Part shown: one piece after another, positions 60,550 to 64,000 of the stretch | Position numbering within the stretch: the stretch's first letter is position 1 | Layout: the number at the start of each line of letters is the position of its first letter | Source of the DNA: Sulfitobacter sp043557345 | GTDB taxonomy: Bacteria; Pseudomonadota; Alphaproteobacteria; Rhodobacterales; Rhodobacteraceae | NCBI RefSeq assembly: GCF_043557345.1 | Contig: NZ_JBIFFV010000001.1 | Coordinates: 62,001-126,000 of the forward strand | DNA length: 64,000 nt | Direction of reading: 5' to 3' | Made by a program: the position numbers and the translations under genes | The notes under the pieces: generated by a model | Database searches by the model: none | What the model was told of the DNA's origin: nothing | What the model saw: only the letters and a program-made list of their open reading frames with translations

Positions 60550-60619
60550 GAAGCCTCCAATATCTCATTTGCTGCCAGAAGTGCGGTATTTAAGCCGCCT
60601 CGGGCAGATTTACAAGCCG

Positions 60620-61231
60620 TTATTGCAGCCGCCGCACCTCGGCACGATCCCGCTTAGGCAGGGCTTCGAGCAGGGCGCGCACCGGCTTTCCAAGCAGCGG
60701 ATGCACCCAATCGGGGGCCACATCAGCCAGAGGCACCAAGACGAAAGCGCGATCCTGTAGCCGGGGATGTGGCAGGATCAATTGATCCGGTGTGCGGCCG
60801 ATCTGCGCCTCCAAGGGCAAATCGCGCCACATCTTGTGGGTCTGGCGGTCAGGCAACACGATATCATCGCAGGCCAGCAGATCCAGATCCAAGGTCCGCT
60901 GCCCCCAGCGTTGCACCCGTTCGCGCCCCATCTGCGCCTCAATCCGGTGCAAGACGCCAAGCGCCTTTTGCGGTTCCCAGGGCGCTTCGAGCCATGCGGC
61001 GGCGTTCACATAGTCCGGCCCCGCCCCTGCGGGAAAGGCCGGTGTATGATAGAATGCACTAGTGGCGCGAATCACCGCGCCAGACGTTTGCAATAGCTTT
61101 AACGCCGATTTCAGCGTTTCCCGAGGGTTACCCACGGATGATGCAAGGTTCCCGCCAAGCGCAACCAGAAGACTATACTTTCGTATAGGCTCTCTACTGC
61201 TTAATTCCATATCCCCGGGGTCTTGCGACAT
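60620..61231 (-). CDS. folK: 2-amino-4-hydroxy-6-hydroxymethyldihydropteridine pyrophosphokinase
   Basis: Adds pyrophosphate to hydroxymethyldihydropterin in folate synthesis. The 203-residue protein shows SLLVALGGNLASSVGNPRET, GAGPDYVNAAAWLEAPWEPQ, then GQRTLDLDLLACDD (Mg-binding Asp pair, DLDLL) and ILPHPRLQDRAFVLVPLADV. A second ATG at 61210 would remove seven residues; the first is used. It starts the leftward block folK-rpoZ-rsh. Confidence 0.94.
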   Translation of the reverse strand: MSQDPGDMELSSREPIRKYSLLVALGGNLASSVGNPRETLKSALKLLQTSGAVIRATSAFYHTPAFPAGAGPDYVNAAAWLEAPWEPQKALGVLHRIEAQMGRERVQRWGQRTLDLDLLACDDIVLPDRQTHKMWRDLPLEAQIGRTPDQLILPHPRLQDRAFVLVPLADVAPDWVHPLLGKPVRALLEALPKRDRAEVRRLQ

Positions 61232-61354
61232 CGTTAAAAAGCCTTAGTTATGCACCCTGATGTGGGGGCATCGCCAGAGGTCACGGATTTGTTAATCCGC
61301 GGCAATTACAGTTCAAACCGGGAATACGGCGAAGCCTGCCGAAAGGATAGTTTA

Positions 61355-61903
61355 ATGTTCTACAAAGATGAGCGGTTGGCGCTTTTTATAGATGGCTCCA
61401 ACCTCTACGCCGCGGCAAAGACGCTGGGCTTCGACATCGACTACAAGCTGCTGCGGCAGGAGTTCATGCGCCGCGGCAAGCTGCTGCGCGCCTTCTACTA
61501 CACCGCGCTGTTGGAAAACGATGAATATTCGCCGATCCGCCCGCTTGTCGACTGGTTGAACTACAACGGCTTTTCCATGGTCACGAAACCGGCCAAGGAA
61601 TACACCGACAGCATGGGCCGCCGCAAAGTCAAAGGCGACATGGACATCGAACTGGCCGTCGATGCGATGGAACTTGCCCCGCGCGTCGATCACATCGTGA
61701 TCTTCTCTGGTGATGGTGATTTCCGCCCGTTGGTAGAAAGCCTGCAACGCCAAGGCGTGCGCGTCTCGGTCGTTTCCACGATCCGCAGCCAACCGCCGAT
61801 GATCTCGGATGACCTGCGCCGCCAAGCAGACAACTTTATCGAGCTTGACGATCTGCGTGATGTGATCGGCCGCCCGCCGCGCGACCCCGCACCGCACGAA
61901 TAA
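61355..61903 (+). CDS. NYN domain (LabA/DUF88) protein
   Basis: A PIN-like putative metal-dependent ribonuclease of 182 residues. The catalytic acidic residues are in LALFIDGSNLYAAAKTLGFD, KGDMDIELAVDAMELA and VIFSGDGDFRPLVESLQRQG, in the order of the NYN fold. GAAAGGATAGTTTA lies before the ATG at 61355; a longer frame to 61250 has no support. It is divergent from folK. LabA-type proteins are linked to RNA turnover; the target is unknown. Confidence 0.87.
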   Translation: MFYKDERLALFIDGSNLYAAAKTLGFDIDYKLLRQEFMRRGKLLRAFYYTALLENDEYSPIRPLVDWLNYNGFSMVTKPAKEYTDSMGRRKVKGDMDIELAVDAMELAPRVDHIVIFSGDGDFRPLVESLQRQGVRVSVVSTIRSQPPMISDDLRRQADNFIELDDLRDVIGRPPRDPAPHE

Positions 61904-62066
61904 AAGACGCAACTCCGTTTCGCGCAGAACCATGCCGCCCCCGTGCGGCAGCGGCCTTACTGTGCGTAGCGTCAGGATGATGGGCATACAAATACCAGGC
62001 CAGCGACTGCGGCGTCACTGGCCTGTGAAATTTTTAAAATACCCCAGGGAAGATACAATACAGCAC

Positions 62067-62147
62067 ATGAACCCATGCGTTCCCCTTGATCCCATACTAC
62101 CTGCTCCCGTAGAAGTAGACGATCCCCCGAAAAAGGGGGGAAAGTGA
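62067..62147 (+). CDS. Possible short leader-type open frame upstream of the LuxR gene
   Basis: ATG at 62067 opens a 26-residue proline-rich frame MNPCVPLDPILPAPVEVDDP ending in KKGGK, preceded by AGGGAAG 13 bases away. It ends 6 bases before the luxR start and overlaps a CCCCCgaaaaaGGGGG hairpin at 62124-62138. No homology is recognised. It may be a leader peptide or chance. Confidence 0.25.
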   Translation: MNPCVPLDPILPAPVEVDDPPKKGGK

Positions 62148-62153
62148 GGGAAG

Positions 62154-62891
62154 ATGCTGTTCGATGCCGCAGTACGTTTGGAAAAGCTGCAAGATGTAAG
62201 CGCGCTTTGGGATGGGATCGTAAAGACTTTCCGAGAGGCCGGCTTTACCCACGCCGTCCACATCAGTGTCGGGGCGGATTTTAAAGATGCCCAGTTCCTG
62301 TCCACCATCCCCGATCTCTACGATGATCTCCCGCCCGAGGATGACCCATTCCTGCACCATTCGTGCAACAGCTATGATGTCCTGACGATCGGCCAAGCCT
62401 TCGTGCACCTCTACCCCGATGTCACCCCGTCCGAGCATTCGCTAATCGCCCGCGCAGGCCGCGAAGGGCTGCATGCCGCCTTTGCCGTGCCGATGCGGCT
62501 GAAGGGCTCCGAACGTTTTGGCGGTTTCATCGTTGGCAACGGGATGGAGGCCGAAGCCTTCGAACGCGCCTTTAGCGATATTGCCGAGGATCTGCGCCTC
62601 TTCTGCCTGCTGATGCACCGCCGGATCGAAGACCTGACCGGCACCGCGCCCCTGCCCCTGCCCGAGAACCCCTCTGCCTTCGGCAAACTCAGCCCGCGCG
62701 AAGCCGAAGTGGTGAACCTGCTGGCCCATGGCTACTCCCGCCAGCAGACCGCGCATCGCTGCAACCTCTCGATCCATACCGTGTCGGACTATGCGAAATC
62801 CGGCTACCGCAAGCTTGGCATCCGCAACCGGGCGCAGGCGGCAGCATTGGTCCACGCCACGGCGGGCGAGCCTGCGCCCAAGTCGGACTGA
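62154..62891 (+). CDS. LuxR family transcriptional regulator (solo)
   Basis: A 245-residue regulator with an N-terminal autoinducer-binding-like domain (about 8-165) and a C-terminal LuxR helix-turn-helix (about 173-235; GKLSPREAEVVNLLAHGYSR then IHTVSDYAKSGYRKLGI). In the sensing domain the Asp-Pro pair is kept (PPEDDPFLHH), but the aromatic residues that surround acyl-homoserine lactones are not all evident. No luxI is adjacent, so it is a solo with an unknown signal. GAGGGAAG lies before the ATG. Confidence 0.87.
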   Translation: MLFDAAVRLEKLQDVSALWDGIVKTFREAGFTHAVHISVGADFKDAQFLSTIPDLYDDLPPEDDPFLHHSCNSYDVLTIGQAFVHLYPDVTPSEHSLIARAGREGLHAAFAVPMRLKGSERFGGFIVGNGMEAEAFERAFSDIAEDLRLFCLLMHRRIEDLTGTAPLPLPENPSAFGKLSPREAEVVNLLAHGYSRQQTAHRCNLSIHTVSDYAKSGYRKLGIRNRAQAAALVHATAGEPAPKSD

Positions 62892-62951
62892 CGGGCTGGA
62901 CGAAGCGGGCCCAAGCCCTTACCTCTGCGCCAACCGTCCGGAGATTTCGCC

Positions 62952-63902
62952 ATGACCAAACCGCCTCTTACCCTCTACCTCGCCGCGCCGCGCGGATTCT
63001 GTGCGGGCGTGGACCGGGCGATCAAGATCGTCGAAATGGCGATCGAGAAGTGGGGTGCGCCGGTCTATGTACGCCATGAAATCGTGCACAACAAATTCGT
63101 CGTCGACGGGCTGCGCGACAAGGGCGCGGTCTTTGTCGAGGAACTCTCCGAATGCCCCGACGACCGCCCGGTGATCTTTTCCGCCCATGGGGTGCCGAAA
63201 TCCGTGCCCTCGGCGGCGCAGGCGCGCAACATGATCTATGTCGATGCCACCTGCCCGCTGGTCTCCAAGGTGCATATCGAGGCGCAGCGGCACGCGGATG
63301 CGGGCCTTCAGATCATCATGATCGGCCATGCGGGCCACCCTGAGACGATCGGCACCATGGGCCAGTTGCCCGAAGGCGATGTGCTGCTCGTGGAAACGCC
63401 TGAGGATGTGGCCAGCGTCACCGTGCGCGATGAGGAGCGTTTGGCCTATGTCACCCAGACCACGCTCAGCGTCGATGACACCGCCGATATCGTGGCCGCC
63501 CTACAGGCGCGTTTCCCCGCCATCATCGGCCCGCATAAAGAAGACATCTGCTACGCCACGACCAACCGTCAGGAAGCGGTCAAGGCCATGGCGCCCAAAT
63601 GCGACGCGATGCTGGTGGTGGGCGCGCCGAATTCCTCGAACTCCAAACGGCTGGTCGAAGTCGGCGCCCGCGCGGGCTGCGCCTATGCGCAACTGGTGCA
63701 GCGGGCCGAAGACATCGACTGGCGCGCGCTGGAGGGCATCGGCAGCATCGGCATCACGGCGGGCGCATCGGCCCCCGAAGTGCTGATCAACGAGGTGATC
63801 GACGCCTTCAAAGCGCGCTACGACGTGACCACCGATCTGGTCGAAACCGCGCAGGAAAACGTGGAATTCAAGGTGCCGCGCGTTCTGCGCCAACCCGCCT
63901 GA
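62952..63902 (+). CDS. ispH: 4-hydroxy-3-methylbut-2-enyl diphosphate reductase
   Basis: The final enzyme of the MEP isoprenoid pathway, an iron-sulfur protein making IPP and DMAPP. The 316-residue protein holds the three cluster cysteines in APRGFCAGVDRAIKIVEMAI, VDATCPLVSKVHIEAQRHAD and KEDICYATTNRQEAVKAMAP, with VIFSAHGVPKSVPSAA and GAPNSSNSKRL for substrate binding. ATG at 62952 after CCGGAGATTTCGCC. It precedes rnhA by 54 bases in the same direction. Confidence 0.96.
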   Translation: MTKPPLTLYLAAPRGFCAGVDRAIKIVEMAIEKWGAPVYVRHEIVHNKFVVDGLRDKGAVFVEELSECPDDRPVIFSAHGVPKSVPSAAQARNMIYVDATCPLVSKVHIEAQRHADAGLQIIMIGHAGHPETIGTMGQLPEGDVLLVETPEDVASVTVRDEERLAYVTQTTLSVDDTADIVAALQARFPAIIGPHKEDICYATTNRQEAVKAMAPKCDAMLVVGAPNSSNSKRLVEVGARAGCAYAQLVQRAEDIDWRALEGIGSIGITAGASAPEVLINEVIDAFKARYDVTTDLVETAQENVEFKVPRVLRQPA

Positions 63903-63956
63903 TTGACCGCCGCGCGCCAGCCGCCTAAACCGCGCTGGAAACTGCCGGAGATACCC

Positions 63957-64000
63957 ATGCCTGACCTCTACGCCTATACTGACGGTGCCTGTTCGGGCAA
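63957..64000 (+). CDS. rnhA: Ribonuclease HI (5' end only)
   Basis: The first 14 codons are present: MPDLYAYTDGACSG. DGACSG with the first catalytic Asp (YTDGAC) is the RNase HI N-terminus. GCCGGAGATACCC lies before the ATG. The rest lies beyond the window. Confidence 0.8.
   Translation, partial: MPDLYAYTDGACSG

Noticed and set aside
1..64000. CRISPR arrays, prophage or intact insertion sequences
   Set aside because: No regularly spaced direct repeats, phage structural genes, transposases or integrases were found on either strand.

Overview
The window is a high-GC, gene-dense chromosome segment of an alphaproteobacterium, most likely a marine Rhodobacteraceae/Roseobacteraceae (Sulfitobacter/Roseobacter-like). 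The evidence is: a CycM-type membrane cytochrome c, the cell-cycle regulator TrcR (DUF1013), COQ9, the FYDLN-acid protein TIGR02300, two genes of the ethylmalonyl-CoA pathway (mcl1 and mcd), the DgcN/DgcA D-glutamate operon, a Hint-domain protein, and the order folK-rpoZ-rsh-pdxJ-acpS-lepB-rnc-era-recO, which is familiar from this group. It is mainly core genome. I found no CRISPR array, prophage or intact insertion sequence.

Layout. 1-9 kb: a YejA-like peptide-binding protein (cut by the window edge), a GAF histidine kinase, a decayed alpha/beta hydrolase, cytochrome c, prephenate dehydratase, an SRPBCC protein, NudC and a 5'-nucleotidase-family phosphoesterase. 8.8-13.4 kb: SRP RNA (ffs), YpfJ, DUF202, then dnaX-ybaB-recR. 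13.4-18.8 kb: ornithine decarboxylase, an EEP-family protein, TrcR, RNase T2 and a quinone oxidoreductase. 18.9-23.2 kb: an AMP-forming ligase overlapping a degenerate thiolase, facing the biotin uptake operon bioM-bioN-bioY. 23.2-28.6 kb: COQ9, rpsU, an Lrp regulator divergent from alanine dehydrogenase, MscL, a frameshifted GAF histidine kinase and YtoQ. 28.6-37.6 kb: pheS and pheT separated by a small AT-richer membrane-protein gene, a DJ-1/PfpI protein, a Hint protein, rpmI-rplT and pyk. 37.7-48.2 kb: a MaoC protein, a DMT transporter, the D-glutamate operon dgcN-dgcA-dat divergent from mcl1, accA, a GntR regulator with an adjacent palindrome, pabB and a YgjP-like protease. 48.3-51.8 kb: tRNA-Ala(GGC) with a duplicated 3' half, TauE, mcd and a META protein. 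51.7-61.2 kb: the long leftward block recO to folK. 61.3-64 kb: a NYN nuclease-like protein, a LuxR regulator, ispH and the start of rnhA.

How the genes work together. Mcl1 and Mcd act in acetyl-CoA assimilation by the ethylmalonyl-CoA pathway. Their upstream regions share a 17-base motif (15 of 17 identical), which suggests one regulator. The D-glutamate operon shares its promoter region with mcl1. The ligase-thiolase pair beside bioMNY may feed or use an acyl-CoA related to biotin, but that is inference.

Most notable observations: the shared mcl1/mcd motif; the attachment-site-like duplication of the tRNA-Ala 3' half; a two-hairpin repeat found after both ffs and tRNA-Ala; a hydrolase pseudogene with an apparent in-place inversion; a histidine kinase with a frameshift and no normal start codon; and the gene inserted between pheS and pheT. 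No clearly new defence or mobile system is visible.
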